Counted from the stretch's first letter, positions 1 through 9,047 are shown. The stretch is DNA of 64,000 bases from Lachnospiraceae bacterium (GCA_016286555.1 JAEETA010000002.1:62001-126000); one strand, 5' to 3'. Notes: generated by a model from the letters alone, not told the origin. Program-made: numbers and translations.

Positions 1-330
1 GAGGGTGGCAATCGCCTCCGGAACCAGCTCATCATCCGAATCTACAAACTGGATATATTTCCCTCGAGCATATTCTAACGCCACATTTCTGGCCCCGCCC
101 TGGCGGACATTTTCCGACAGTTCAATCACCACAACTTGTTCCGGGAACTGCGTCTCAAATGCGCGTAGTTTTGCCACCGTATATCCATTATCATCCGAAG
201 CATCATCCACTATAATTATCTGCATCCATTCCATCCCGAAGGTCTGCGATGTTATGCTCTTCCAGTATCTGTCCAGGTATTCCGCAGAATTATGGCAGGG
301 CGTGATGATCGTTACCAATTCCTTTTCCAT
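1..330 (-). CDS. Family 2 glycosyltransferase, N-terminal part (cut by window edge)
   Basis: This is the first 110 codons of a glycosyltransferase that runs off the window, so its C-terminus is not visible. The start is the ATG at 328-330. The protein opens with a beta strand (VTIITPCHNSAEYLDRY) typical of GT-A family 2 enzymes. It then shows IIVDDASDD, which contributes to nucleotide binding, and FVDSDDEL near residue 100, the expected metal-binding DxD-type motif. Family 2 enzymes transfer sugars from nucleotide donors to lipid-linked or protein-linked glycans on the cytoplasmic face. It sits 29 bases downstream of a CDP-glycerol-type transferase on the same strand, which suggests a shared surface-glycan operon. 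The acceptor and the sugar cannot be told. Confidence 0.85.
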   Translation of the reverse strand, partial: MEKELVTIITPCHNSAEYLDRYWKSITSQTFGMEWMQIIIVDDASDDNGYTVAKLRAFETQFPEQVVVIELSENVRQGGARNVALEYARGKYIQFVDSDDELVPEAIATL

Positions 331-359
331 ACAACCCACTTTCTTTTCTATCCGTCATT

Positions 360-1835
360 TCATTCTGCACTCCGTTTTTCTTCTTCCGAAAGCAACCCCA
401 GAATGTCCTCAAAAATCATTTCCGATGCCAAAACGCCGTTTTTTCCGAAATAATCCAGTTCCTCGGAAAATACTTTTTCCCTGCCTTCCTTCCGTGGATC
501 CTCCCCATTCAGGACCACCTCCTGCAGAAAACTGTCGATGGCGGAATAATCCCAACCCTGCGCCTGGTAATAAGTATCAACAACGGCCTGCCCCATAGGA
601 TTAAATGCCTGTTCCGGCCTCCGCAAATAGAGTAGCGGTTTATGAACATAGAGATACTCTGCCAGGAATGACCCGGAATCCATGATCATGGAATCACTGG
701 TCTTGAACAGATCAATATATTCCGATTCATCCACTATTCGGCAATTCTCCCGTTTGTTCCACTCTTCCAAATAAGCATCATATTCCTCCACACTACGGAA
801 TAATCCTCCAGATACGCTAGAGGATCTGAGGCTGGGATGTGGTTTGTAAACAAAACAAATCCTATCCCTGTACCGATCTGCAAGGTAAAGGAAAAAATAC
901 AGATTCTGATGAAAGGTTGAAAAGTGGATCACTCCCAAATCCCGAATCGTAAAATGAGGCGCAATAATTACTTTCTTTATTTCTCCGGAAGAAATCCCCA
1001 CAGGAATCTTCCAGATTTTCCGAATCTCTTCCTCAGAGTATTCCTTCTTTTGATACATCCGGTCCATTTTCGCATATCCGGACAATTTAACATTTTCTCC
1101 CCTAAGAAACTGATATTTGTGATATCCCTCCATCTCAAATCGGTCAGTGGCGTAGCACCTCCAAACCAGATTATAGATTTCTTTGTTAAACTGGAACTGC
1201 TCCATGTAGGTGCCATCAGGATTGTCTACCACATCCACGCAATAGTTGATTAAGATGTTCAACGTTCGTAAAGGGAATGATTCAATACTAAGACCCTCAG
1301 GAAATGCCTCGATCCACGGTGTTGAATGAAACACAATATCCGGAAATCCGCCCCAATCTTCAAAGGAATGATAGTAACCGGTAGCAGAATCGATGCCGGA
1401 TCTGGCATCATAGCCCTGTTCCCGCAAATGGGCAACACTCAAAGATACTCTCCGATTTCGCTCCTCAGCGGGCAGATCACTGACAGGCACAACCACTACG
1501 AACACTTCAAAAAGAGGATTCTTCCGGAACAGTTGGTATAACTCTGCACCGGCGAATTGAGAAGCGGTAATTACCTCGAAGGCAACTCGGATTTTCTCTT
1601 TTCTCTCACAACGCTCCCGAAGTTTTATTTCCGCATGACGCGCCACCAATCGGAACAGATCTCGGTATAAATCGCCCGCTCCCTCCAGAGTATTCCGATA
1701 AAGATACAGAGAGTAGAGATGTCCGTAGGTGTAGGATTCAGGAATCACAGTAGGATTAGCAAAATCCCCCCGATCGATCCCTTCAATCAATTCCTGTACT
1801 CTCCTGGCCTGTCTTTGTGAGAAGTTTTCCTCCAT
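360..1835 (-). CDS. CDP-glycerol glycerophosphotransferase-like protein (TagB/TagF superfamily)
   Basis: The 491-residue protein resembles the Glyphos_transf family, whose members move a phospho-alcohol from a CDP-activated donor to a wall polymer or glycan. Seen in the sequence are VKLSGYAKMDRMY in the middle, APHFTIRD, YKPHPSLR and the C-terminal MIMDSGSFLAEYL, in the order usual for the GT-B donor domain. The start chosen is the ATG at 1835, preceded by AGAGGTGG at good spacing; a GTG 9 bases upstream is less likely. It shares a strand with phosphonate-synthesis genes about 2 kb away. An attractive inference is that it transfers a CMP-activated phosphonate rather than glycerol phosphate, but the substrate is not shown by the sequence. 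Confidence 0.8.
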   Translation of the reverse strand: MEENFSQRQARRVQELIEGIDRGDFANPTVIPESYTYGHLYSLYLYRNTLEGAGDLYRDLFRLVARHAEIKLRERCERKEKIRVAFEVITASQFAGAELYQLFRKNPLFEVFVVVVPVSDLPAEERNRRVSLSVAHLREQGYDARSGIDSATGYYHSFEDWGGFPDIVFHSTPWIEAFPEGLSIESFPLRTLNILINYCVDVVDNPDGTYMEQFQFNKEIYNLVWRCYATDRFEMEGYHKYQFLRGENVKLSGYAKMDRMYQKKEYSEEEIRKIWKIPVGISSGEIKKVIIAPHFTIRDLGVIHFSTFHQNLYFFLYLADRYRDRICFVYKPHPSLRSSSVSGGLFRSVEEYDAYLEEWNKRENCRIVDESEYIDLFKTSDSMIMDSGSFLAEYLYVHKPLLYLRRPEQAFNPMGQAVVDTYYQAQGWDYSAIDSFLQEVVLNGEDPRKEGREKVFSEELDYFGKNGVLASEMIFEDILGLLSEEEKRSAE

Positions 1836-1959
1836 GTGATCCACCTCTGTGCATTGTCATATAGAGCAACGGATTTACAAGCATATTCTTTTAGATTACA
1901 ATTCTATCAAAAGCTTCGGGAGAATACTCCCGAAATTACTCTACGAAAGGTAAGTACCT

Positions 1960-2916
1960 ATGGATAATGAACAGACGCTTTCAGAAATCGCTTCCGAATA
2001 TCTGTTTTACAATTATGACTACTTGTATCTGCGGGCCATGCATGAGCGTAACCGAACCGTGGGTACTCATACCATCGTTGTAGGGTCTTCCCATGCCATG
2101 AATGGAATTGATCCTGACTTCTTTCAGGAAAAAACGGGGGAAGATTTGATCAATCTCTCCATTTCCAGCCAGGATCTCTTTTATGACCTCATCAATCTGG
2201 TCACGGCCATCAAAAACGGGAAGCAGCAGATCCGCCGGGTCATCATCAATGTTGGATACTACATGCTTTACCAAGATATCTCCAGGAGCACGGAGGTGAA
2301 GGTCCGAATTCCCACCATCTATTATCCTCTCTTCGGTGAATTGCATCACTATGAAGGTCCGTTGAAATATAACCCTTTAGGGCAAATTCAAAATCCCTCA
2401 AAAGCGGATTACGATCCAGAGGAATTAAAAGCCTTTTGCGAGCGCTATGCGGAGGCATTCTTCCTGGAACACCCCTCCTACTATCACGAAGAGAAGCTAC
2501 GAGAAGGGAGCGACTGGATCCGACCTTCTCTTCGTTCGGAGGAAGAGAAGGTGGCTTACGCCGCATCAAGAGCTGCCGGTCACAATAAGCATATCAAATA
2601 CACCGCCTCCAAAGAGGAAAATACGAAGCTCCTTCAGATCATGACCAAAATGCTGAATGATATGGGCATCGTTCCGCTTTTTGTATTCTTCCCCTTTTCA
2701 CAGAAATATTTGAAAAACATTGATCCAAAACTGATCTCTGATTTTTCGGATGCGTTTGCTTCCATTGATCAGAACTTCCGTGTTTGGGATATGAATGAAT
2801 CCGCATCCATGTTCGATGAGGATGACTTTTGTGATGCTTCCGACCACCTTGGAACCGAAGGTGCGAAAAAGGCAACCTCTCTTCTCTGCAGCTACCTCTC
2901 GGCACATTCCCTCTAA
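1960..2916 (+). CDS. SGNH/GDSL-like hydrolase or acyltransferase-related protein
   Basis: The 318-residue protein has no signal peptide or membrane segment. Near residue 42 it has VVGSSHAMNGIDP, resembling block I of the SGNH hydrolase superfamily (Ser in GSSH). Near the C-terminus it has DASDHLGTEGAKK, resembling block V, where an Asp and a His complete the triad. Members of this fold, including DltD-like proteins, add or remove acyl groups on cell-surface polymers. It is the only plus-strand gene in the first 7.8 kb and is divergent from the CDP-glycerol-type transferase, so it probably has its own promoter in 1836-1959. It converges on the phosphonopyruvate decarboxylase gene with only 10 bases between stops. 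The assignment rests on two short motifs. Confidence 0.55.
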   Translation: MDNEQTLSEIASEYLFYNYDYLYLRAMHERNRTVGTHTIVVGSSHAMNGIDPDFFQEKTGEDLINLSISSQDLFYDLINLVTAIKNGKQQIRRVIINVGYYMLYQDISRSTEVKVRIPTIYYPLFGELHHYEGPLKYNPLGQIQNPSKADYDPEELKAFCERYAEAFFLEHPSYYHEEKLREGSDWIRPSLRSEEEKVAYAASRAAGHNKHIKYTASKEENTKLLQIMTKMLNDMGIVPLFVFFPFSQKYLKNIDPKLISDFSDAFASIDQNFRVWDMNESASMFDEDDFCDASDHLGTEGAKKATSLLCSYLSAHSL

Positions 2917-2926
2917 AGATTTTGAC

Positions 2927-4087
2927 CTATTCAATCGACTGAAGATACTTCATAAATGCAATCTTATTATCCTCGGCACTGGTAGTTGGTCTTCCCAGAT
3001 CATCTCTAGCACCGATGCCACATTTAATCTCCATGAATACAGGGCCCTTATTCTGTGCAGCCAAAGCTCGCGCTTTTTCTAACTCTACCTCCAGTTGTTC
3101 CCCGCTATCCAGCGAAACTGCATAGGGATATCCGCAGTCTCGAGCCAGATCTGCAAGTTTCAGATCCCCCGCAACGGTAGGCTGTCCCCCGACAGTGGCA
3201 TGCGCTCCGTTGTTCAGGACGATATGGATCAGGTTGCCCGTCTTGCAGCTGGCGATGACAGGCATCGCCCCCATGTGCATCAAGGCTGCACCGTCTCCGT
3301 CAATGATCCACACGGGAGATTCCGGACGGAATGTTGCAATGGAAAGTGCGATAGAACTGCAATGCCCCATGGAACCCACTGTTAGGAAATCCTTCTCGTG
3401 ATCCTCTCCTGCCGCTGTTCTGATTTCAAACAGCTCGCGGCTGGCCTTTCCTGTGGTGGAGACGATGGGATCACCCCCAGAAACCTTCGTAATAGAACGG
3501 ATTGCTTCCTCGCGGATCAGGGTACCCGCCGCTGTCTTCTCCTTCTTTGGACCATCATAGGAGAACGCTTTCTTCTTGATTACGAAGGCAACTTGCTTTC
3601 CTGTCTTCAGAAGAGGCAAGAACCGTTTCATCGCCGCTTCGATCTCGGCCTCCGTTGTCTCTGCAGAGATCACCTCCCATGAAATGTCCAAAAGATCCAG
3701 CAGGGAGCATGTGATCTCTCCCTGGTAGACATGCTGCGGTTCATCATGCACACCGGGCTCACCACGCCACCCCACGATAAAGATACAGGGGATTCCGTAC
3801 ACCTTGTCATTCATCAGGCTGGCAACGGGATTTACGATATTTCCCTCACCGCTGTTTTGCATGTAGACGATGGGAATCTTAGATGTACTCAAATGATACC
3901 CTGCCGCTAGGCCTACCGCATTGCCCTCATTGGCGGCAATCAGATGATGCTTCGGATCAATCCCGTAAGCGCCCAGGAGATATTCACAAAAAGGTGCCAG
4001 GAGGGAATCCGGTACACCGGTAAAGTATTCTCCCGCGGCTCCCTCAGAGCTTTTTTCAATCATCTGCAAGAAAGATTCAACCTTCAT
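2927..4087 (-). CDS. aepY: Phosphonopyruvate decarboxylase
   Basis: This enzyme decarboxylates 3-phosphonopyruvate to phosphonoacetaldehyde using thiamine diphosphate, the step that pulls the unfavourable PEP mutase reaction forward. The 386 residues match the family's usual length. Visible motifs are FTGVPDSLL at 22-30, ANEGNAVGLAAGY at 52-64 with the catalytic-type Glu, and HDEPQH at 114-119. The thiamine-diphosphate motif GDGAALMHMG is at 264-273, with LNNGAH about 27 residues later. The ATG at 4087 follows a GGAGAAG site. Its operon partners upstream are the dehydrogenase (33 bases away) and the PEP mutase fusion, in transcription order mutase, dehydrogenase, decarboxylase. Confidence 0.94.
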   Translation of the reverse strand: MKVESFLQMIEKSSEGAAGEYFTGVPDSLLAPFCEYLLGAYGIDPKHHLIAANEGNAVGLAAGYHLSTSKIPIVYMQNSGEGNIVNPVASLMNDKVYGIPCIFIVGWRGEPGVHDEPQHVYQGEITCSLLDLLDISWEVISAETTEAEIEAAMKRFLPLLKTGKQVAFVIKKKAFSYDGPKKEKTAAGTLIREEAIRSITKVSGGDPIVSTTGKASRELFEIRTAAGEDHEKDFLTVGSMGHCSSIALSIATFRPESPVWIIDGDGAALMHMGAMPVIASCKTGNLIHIVLNNGAHATVGGQPTVAGDLKLADLARDCGYPYAVSLDSGEQLEVELEKARALAAQNKGPVFMEIKCGIGARDDLGRPTTSAEDNKIAFMKYLQSIE

Positions 4088-4120
4088 AAGTTACTTCTTC
4101 TCCTTCGTTCTCCGCTCAGC

Positions 4121-5239
4121 TCAATCTTGAAAAGCCAGGCGGTAGATTCCTTTCAGATCCTCATATGAAAACAGCATCGGATGATTTTGTAAACGCTCCG
4201 GGTTCACGGAAGAAACCAGGAGATCCAGCTCCTTCTCCGAAACTTTCGGAACTTCCAAACCAAGATCCCGGCAGATCTTATCGAACTTATCTGCCCCTTC
4301 TCGAGCAGAGTTACAGCCCAAAAGGACTGCGATCTCCGACAAAGCTCTCATCACGTTTTCAGTGGTGGTTCGGTCGGAAACCTTGCAGTTCCCAGTCTCC
4401 AATAATTCAACCATTCGTCGGTAAAGCGCCCGATTGATCAGGGCAGTAGCATGACCGTGCGCAGTCCCGAAGAGCCCTGTCACCTTATAGGCCATGGCAT
4501 GACCTGCAGTGGTTTTTGTGATGTTGATGGCCTTACCGGCAGTATAGGCCGCCCGAAGCATTTGCGCATTCCCTTCCGAGGTATTCCCAAGATAGGCAGA
4601 CATTTCTTCCAGGATCGTATGAATGGCCTCTGCAGCGTAGTTCTTCGACTCGTCCGTAGCATGCACCGACCAGTAGCTCTCAACCGCATGGCTCAGCGCA
4701 TCCAACATAGTGCTTTTTCTCTGATATTCCGGCAGCGACAAAAGCAGTGAGCCATCCAAATAGACAGCATCCGGCAGGATACTGTCGGATGTAATGCTTT
4801 GCTTTACCCCTTGATAATAGATCACCGCAAAGCGGGTAGCTTCCGATCCGGAACCTGCGGTGGTAGGGATTGCCAGAAAGGGCGTTTTCCCTTCAGAGGA
4901 TTCTTTCAAAAACGATCCTTCCGCACCATCTCCCGGGGCATCCGCATAGAGTTTGATGCACTTTGCCACGTCCATGGCGGAGCCGCCCCCAATAGCCAGG
5001 ATGGCTTTACACTCCTTCTCCCGGAATAACCGCACTCCCGTTACCACAGAATCGTATTCCGGGTTCGGTTTGAAGTCAGAAAATATGACAAACTCGCCAT
5101 TTTTTTCTTTTAGCTTTTCTTCCAATAAAGCATACAGCAGGAGTTTCTTTGCTGAAGAACCGCATACCAGCATGACTCTCTGCTTATCGGAAAGCCATAC
5201 AAACAGATCCTCTTCCCGCTGCAATAGAACCTGGCTCAT
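4121..5239 (-). CDS. Iron-containing alcohol dehydrogenase, probable phosphonoacetaldehyde reductase
   Basis: The 372-residue protein belongs to the iron-dependent (group III) alcohol dehydrogenase family. It shows GGGSAMDVAK at 84-93 for NAD(P) binding and PTTAGSGSEAT at 125-135. Likely metal ligands are Asp180, His184, His247 and His261. A strong AAGGAGAT site precedes the ATG. It lies between the PEP mutase fusion and phosphonopyruvate decarboxylase. Relatives in such clusters (PhpC type) reduce phosphonoacetaldehyde to 2-hydroxyethylphosphonate. The context therefore predicts that product rather than 2-aminoethylphosphonate, whose formation would need an aminotransferase not seen next to these genes. 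The cofactor and the natural product are inferred. Confidence 0.85.
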   Translation of the reverse strand: MSQVLLQREEDLFVWLSDKQRVMLVCGSSAKKLLLYALLEEKLKEKNGEFVIFSDFKPNPEYDSVVTGVRLFREKECKAILAIGGGSAMDVAKCIKLYADAPGDGAEGSFLKESSEGKTPFLAIPTTAGSGSEATRFAVIYYQGVKQSITSDSILPDAVYLDGSLLLSLPEYQRKSTMLDALSHAVESYWSVHATDESKNYAAEAIHTILEEMSAYLGNTSEGNAQMLRAAYTAGKAINITKTTAGHAMAYKVTGLFGTAHGHATALINRALYRRMVELLETGNCKVSDRTTTENVMRALSEIAVLLGCNSAREGADKFDKICRDLGLEVPKVSEKELDLLVSSVNPERLQNHPMLFSYEDLKGIYRLAFQD

Positions 5240-5264
5240 ATCGATCTCCTTATCCCAGGAAGTG

Positions 5265-7283
5265 TCAGATTTCCTCCGGGATCAATCGGATAATTTCCTT
5301 AAAGGGCATCAGCATGGAATCACACTCCTCTGCCCTGTGATAGGTCAGAATGGACTCTGCAGCCTTGGTGATGGCAGGAACGGTAGCACGCATCAGCTGG
5401 TTCGCGTAAATGATCACATTCGCTCCCAGCGCTTTCCATTCCTCCTCCGTGACAGAGTTAAAGGATGTGGGTACCAGCACGATGGGCGTGTCCTGATCTT
5501 TCTCCCGGAACTTGCAGATGAACTCCTTGATCTCGGAAGGATCCTTTTTCCTGCTGTGGATCATGATGGCATCGGCCCCTGCCCCGGCGAATGCAAAGGC
5601 TCTGGTAAGAGCATCCTCCATGCCCTTCTCCAGGATCAGGCTCTCGATCCGGGCACAGATCATGAATTCTTTCGTCCGTTGGGCTTTTTTCCCTGCGCGG
5701 ATTTTGTTTGCAAAGTGCTCAATGGTATCCTGGGTCTGCTCCACTTCCGTTCCAAAGAGGCTGTTTTTCTTCAGACCCACCTTATCCTCGATAATGACCA
5801 TACTCACGCCCAGACGCTCCAAAGAGCGGACGGTGTAGACGAAATGCTCCGTCTTTCCGCCGGTATCTCCGTCGAAGATAATGGGTTTGGTGGTTACCTC
5901 AGTGATATCCTCGATGGTACGGAAACGGCTGGTCATATCCACCAACTCGATGTCAGGCTTTCCTTTTGCGGTAGAGTCGCAGAGACTGCTGAGCCACATG
6001 GCATCAAACTGATGAGCACCGCCTTCCTCATGGACCACCGTATTTTCCACGATGAGTCCCGTAAGGCCGTCATGGGCTTCCATGGCTGTCACCAGTCCCT
6101 TCACCTGCAGCATCCTTCTGAGTCTGCCACGGCGGACATCCGGCATTGCCAGGTTGGTACGGGTGTTGTTCTCCAGATCCTTGTAGCGTTCATCATGACT
6201 GTAGGAATACTCCACCAGCTTTCCGCCGTAGGAAGCCAGGACAGAGGTTACTTCATCACGGATGGGCTTCTGGAAATCCATCTGCCAGTCGTCGCCGTGA
6301 ACCACGATGTCCGGGTGATATTTCTCCAGATTTTCCCTGTAACTTAAGGTACGCTGCTCTACTACCTTATAGACACCTGCGATGTTCTCAATCATCAACT
6401 TTCTGTCTTCAAAGGGAACCATAGGATAGCGTTTATAGGATGCCACTGCCTCATCGGAGAGAACACCGATGATCAGTTTCCCAAGGCGCTGTGCTTTTTT
6501 GATGATGGCGATATGTCCGCCGTGGAGAATGTCTGTAGAGAAGGACATATACACCGTGCGGGATTCCACTTCCTTCAGGTGTGCGGAAACAACGGCAAGA
6601 TCTTCCGAATTATCCACCTCGGTGCAGAGCAGGTTCTTCACATCCAGAGGATGAATGTTTGCCTTCCCCTCCAGAGTATTCAGTGCATTTTCCGCATAGA
6701 CTTTCCGTTTTGCTTCATCGTCGCTCTCGCAGAAAGCGGTGATGGCATTCAACCACTGAAGCCAGTCCTCTTTCCGAAGCTTGTAGAAGGCCTGTGCAGC
6801 CACCGCATCGGTAAAAAGGTCCACACCCACCGCAGAAATGACACCGTCTTTGATCTGGGCCTTGAAATCCTTCTCCGGAAGGGGCAGAGTGGTGGAGACT
6901 GTCATGCAGCTCTCCTCACTCCCCAGCACCATATCCACCACTTCGTTCTCGAAGACCAGGTCTCCGTGCAGCAGGAGGATATCATCCTGCAGATACTCTC
7001 TTGCCAGGTAGATGGAATAGATGTAATTCGTCTGATCGTAAATGGGATTCTTGACAAAGGTAATATGAATCGGAAGCTCCAGGCTCTGGCAATAGGACAC
7101 CAGAACGGAATCGCGGTACCCGGTGGTGATCACGGCCTCCCTGATCCCCGCTTCGCACAGCATCCGTAGCTGTCTGCTGAGGATGGTCTCACGAGGAGAA
7201 ATCTCCGTCATGCATTTCGGATGCTCGGAGGTCAATACTCCCATACGGGAACCAAGACCGGAATTTAAGATTAATGCCTTCAT
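5265..7283 (-). CDS. Three-domain fusion: NTP transferase (PntC-like), cytidylyltransferase-like, phosphoenolpyruvate mutase
   Basis: This 672-residue protein carries three domains. Residues 1-235 are a sugar-nucleotidyltransferase-type domain with LNSGLGSRMG at 7-15, Lys23 and HGDLV at 106-110, as in PntC-type phosphonate cytidylyltransferases. Residues 240-375 are a HIGH-superfamily cytidylyltransferase-like domain with HGGH at 254-257; its C-terminal signature is degenerate. Residues 390-672 are PEP mutase, with DGDTGG at 471-476 and the diagnostic EDKVGLKKNS at 499-508. The mutase converts PEP to phosphonopyruvate, making the C-P bond; the first domain probably makes a CMP-phosphonate. 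One polypeptide would thus hold the first and the activating steps. AGAGGCGAG precedes the ATG, and the dehydrogenase starts 25 bases after its stop. Confidence 0.93.
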   Translation of the reverse strand: MKALILNSGLGSRMGVLTSEHPKCMTEISPRETILSRQLRMLCEAGIREAVITTGYRDSVLVSYCQSLELPIHITFVKNPIYDQTNYIYSIYLAREYLQDDILLLHGDLVFENEVVDMVLGSEESCMTVSTTLPLPEKDFKAQIKDGVISAVGVDLFTDAVAAQAFYKLRKEDWLQWLNAITAFCESDDEAKRKVYAENALNTLEGKANIHPLDVKNLLCTEVDNSEDLAVVSAHLKEVESRTVYMSFSTDILHGGHIAIIKKAQRLGKLIIGVLSDEAVASYKRYPMVPFEDRKLMIENIAGVYKVVEQRTLSYRENLEKYHPDIVVHGDDWQMDFQKPIRDEVTSVLASYGGKLVEYSYSHDERYKDLENNTRTNLAMPDVRRGRLRRMLQVKGLVTAMEAHDGLTGLIVENTVVHEEGGAHQFDAMWLSSLCDSTAKGKPDIELVDMTSRFRTIEDITEVTTKPIIFDGDTGGKTEHFVYTVRSLERLGVSMVIIEDKVGLKKNSLFGTEVEQTQDTIEHFANKIRAGKKAQRTKEFMICARIESLILEKGMEDALTRAFAFAGAGADAIMIHSRKKDPSEIKEFICKFREKDQDTPIVLVPTSFNSVTEEEWKALGANVIIYANQLMRATVPAITKAAESILTYHRAEECDSMLMPFKEIIRLIPEEI

Positions 7284-7313
7284 AACTCGCCTCTCTGTAA
7301 AATATTCATTTGA

Positions 7314-7769
7314 CTATTGCTCATTCCCCGGAAGCCGTTCATACCAGTCGACAATCCTCCGAATCAGAGAATCCTCTTTCAGCCCTCGCAGTTCTTTGGC
7401 AATGGTAAGATCCGAATTTAATCTGCAGAGTGATTCCTCCAGCGCCTCATTTTGACAGGAAAAGTACATGTTCAAGCTCATGTGAGATCTCAAAATCTCC
7501 TCAAAGCCCTCCTTGAGATTCCAAAGTAGATGCAATTGTCTGCACCGCAGAAGGTTATAAAATACACCCTCCGCAAGAGTTGTCATCTCAAATCCCTCCA
7601 AATCCTCCGTAACTATCAGATTCGGGGCTTCCGCACGAATCTCTCTGGAGATATTCTCCTCTTCCTGTCGCAGAATCAGGGCACATTCTATTCCCTTTGG
7701 AAGATCACCAAAAAGGGAATCTCCTCCATCCAATCTGCCGCCTTTTTTCCCAATCAAGACAATTTTCAT
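7314..7769 (-). CDS. Hypothetical protein, first gene of the phosphonate operon
   Basis: I do not recognise this 151-residue protein. It starts from an ATG with a good AGGAGAAC site and ends 30 bases before the PEP mutase fusion, so the two are almost certainly co-transcribed. It has no signal peptide or membrane segment. The N-terminus MKIVLIGKKGG looks like the first strand of a Rossmann-like or GT-B half-domain, and the rest is mostly helical with several Cys and Leu residues. It could be a degenerate or truncated glycosyltransferase half, or a small accessory factor of the phosphonate pathway. Confidence 0.6.
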   Translation of the reverse strand: MKIVLIGKKGGRLDGGDSLFGDLPKGIECALILRQEEENISREIRAEAPNLIVTEDLEGFEMTTLAEGVFYNLLRCRQLHLLWNLKEGFEEILRSHMSLNMYFSCQNEALEESLCRLNSDLTIAKELRGLKEDSLIRRIVDWYERLPGNEQ

Positions 7770-7793
7770 CTTAAGTTCTCCTAAAACACATTT

Positions 7794-7799
7794 ATTATA
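7794..7799 (-). promoter_or_regulatory. Candidate -10 element of the phosphonate operon
   Basis: The minus strand reads TATAAT here, 25 bases before the ATG of the first gene of the phosphonate operon. The expected -35 position 17 bases upstream reads GCCCAT, which is a poor match, so the promoter may depend on an activator or the call may be chance. The 93-base gap also has to serve the divergent glycosyltransferase gene starting at 7863. Confidence 0.35.
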
Positions 7800-7862
7800 T
7801 CAAAACACAGGAATCTATGGGCAGGAATTTACAGAATAAGGCAAAATGGATAAAATATTTGT

Positions 7863-8999
7863 ATGAATATTCTACTTTATGATATGGGAAGTTTTACATA
7901 CCGGGATGTGGAAGAAACGCTAAAATCACTTGGAAACGATATTACCGTCGTGATTTATCCCTTTACAGACCGATACAGGGATGGCTTTTTCAGTGAACGG
8001 ATTTCTCAGATTCTGAGTCTTACCGCGTATGATTTGATCTTCAGCGTGAACTATTTCCCGCTAGTTGCCCAGGCTGCGGCTGAATATGGGATTCCTTACT
8101 TATCTTGGAGCTATGACTCTCCTTTGGCCGAACGCTTGGAAGAAACCTTCCCTTTGGAGACCAATTATATCTACCTGTTTGATCGGACAGAGGTTGAAAC
8201 TTACAGACAACAGGGGTATACACGCATATTTCACATGCCCCTGGCCGTAAATCCTGTCCGTCTCGAAAAACTCCTACGTCAAACGCCACCGGCGGATTAC
8301 TCTGCAGATCTTTCCTTCGTCGGAAATCTGTATACATCTTCTCTAGATGCTCTTTTGGCGCCAACAAACGACTATGAAAAAGGCTACCTTCAGGCAGCCA
8401 TGGATGTACAGATGCAGTTCTACGGATGTGATCTGATCACGCCCTCATTGACGGACGAATTTCTAGCAGAAATCAATGGTACCATGTCAAGCCCTCTTAC
8501 ACGTCGGGGACTCGCCTTTGCGCTGCAAAAACAGATTACCTACGCAGAGCGCTCTGCGTTGGTATGCGCGCTGTCAGAACTTTGTAACGTTCGGCATTAT
8601 TCCTCCACCGGAACCCGTCTTCCTGCGCCGGTACACTCATGTGGCCCTGTGAAGTACTACAGTGAAATGCCCTTCGTCTTCCGCGATAGCCGGCTAAACC
8701 TCTGCCCTACCCTACGCAGCATCATCTCAGGAATTCCCTTACGCTGTCTAGACATTATGGCCTCCGGCGGGGCACTGTTATGCAATTACCAACCGGAACT
8801 GGCAGAAAACTTTATTGACGGAGAAGATGTAATCCTTTATAACTGTCTGGAGGAAGCCTTGGACAAAACAATGTACTACCTGGATCATGAGGATGAGCGA
8901 AAGCAGATTGCTCTTTCCGCCAAGGAGAAGGTAAGCGCTCGTTTCCGATATTCCGATGCCATCACCGCGATGCTTCAAGACGTCAAAAGGGGGCTTTAA
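7863..8999 (+). CDS. CgeB-like glycosyltransferase (DUF3880/GT1 type)
   Basis: The 378-residue protein resembles the CgeB family: an N-terminal half with FSVNYFPLVAQAAAEYGIPYLSWSYDSP, then SFVGNLYTSS near residue 150. The C-terminal half has FRDSRLNLCPTLRSIISGIPLRCLDIMASGG, where the donor sugar-nucleotide is expected to bind in GT-B enzymes. It is cytoplasmic, with no signal peptide. It is divergent from the phosphonate operon and convergent with the nonulosonate operon, so it is probably transcribed alone. A second protein of the same type is encoded at 25893-27125. Such proteins are common in clostridial flagellar and surface glycan loci. The sugar donor and acceptor are unknown. Confidence 0.75.
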   Translation: MNILLYDMGSFTYRDVEETLKSLGNDITVVIYPFTDRYRDGFFSERISQILSLTAYDLIFSVNYFPLVAQAAAEYGIPYLSWSYDSPLAERLEETFPLETNYIYLFDRTEVETYRQQGYTRIFHMPLAVNPVRLEKLLRQTPPADYSADLSFVGNLYTSSLDALLAPTNDYEKGYLQAAMDVQMQFYGCDLITPSLTDEFLAEINGTMSSPLTRRGLAFALQKQITYAERSALVCALSELCNVRHYSSTGTRLPAPVHSCGPVKYYSEMPFVFRDSRLNLCPTLRSIISGIPLRCLDIMASGGALLCNYQPELAENFIDGEDVILYNCLEEALDKTMYYLDHEDERKQIALSAKEKVSARFRYSDAITAMLQDVKRGL

Positions 9000-9047
9000 A
9001 TAATGACTCCATTGTATTGATTTAAACTGAATCAAACCGGTTCATTT

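Noticed and set aside
4953..6347. 464-codon plus-strand open frame opposite the dehydrogenase and PEP mutase fusion
   Set aside because: It mirrors two genes with clear family motifs, has no ribosome site, and its translation is Cys, His and Arg-rich without any domain.
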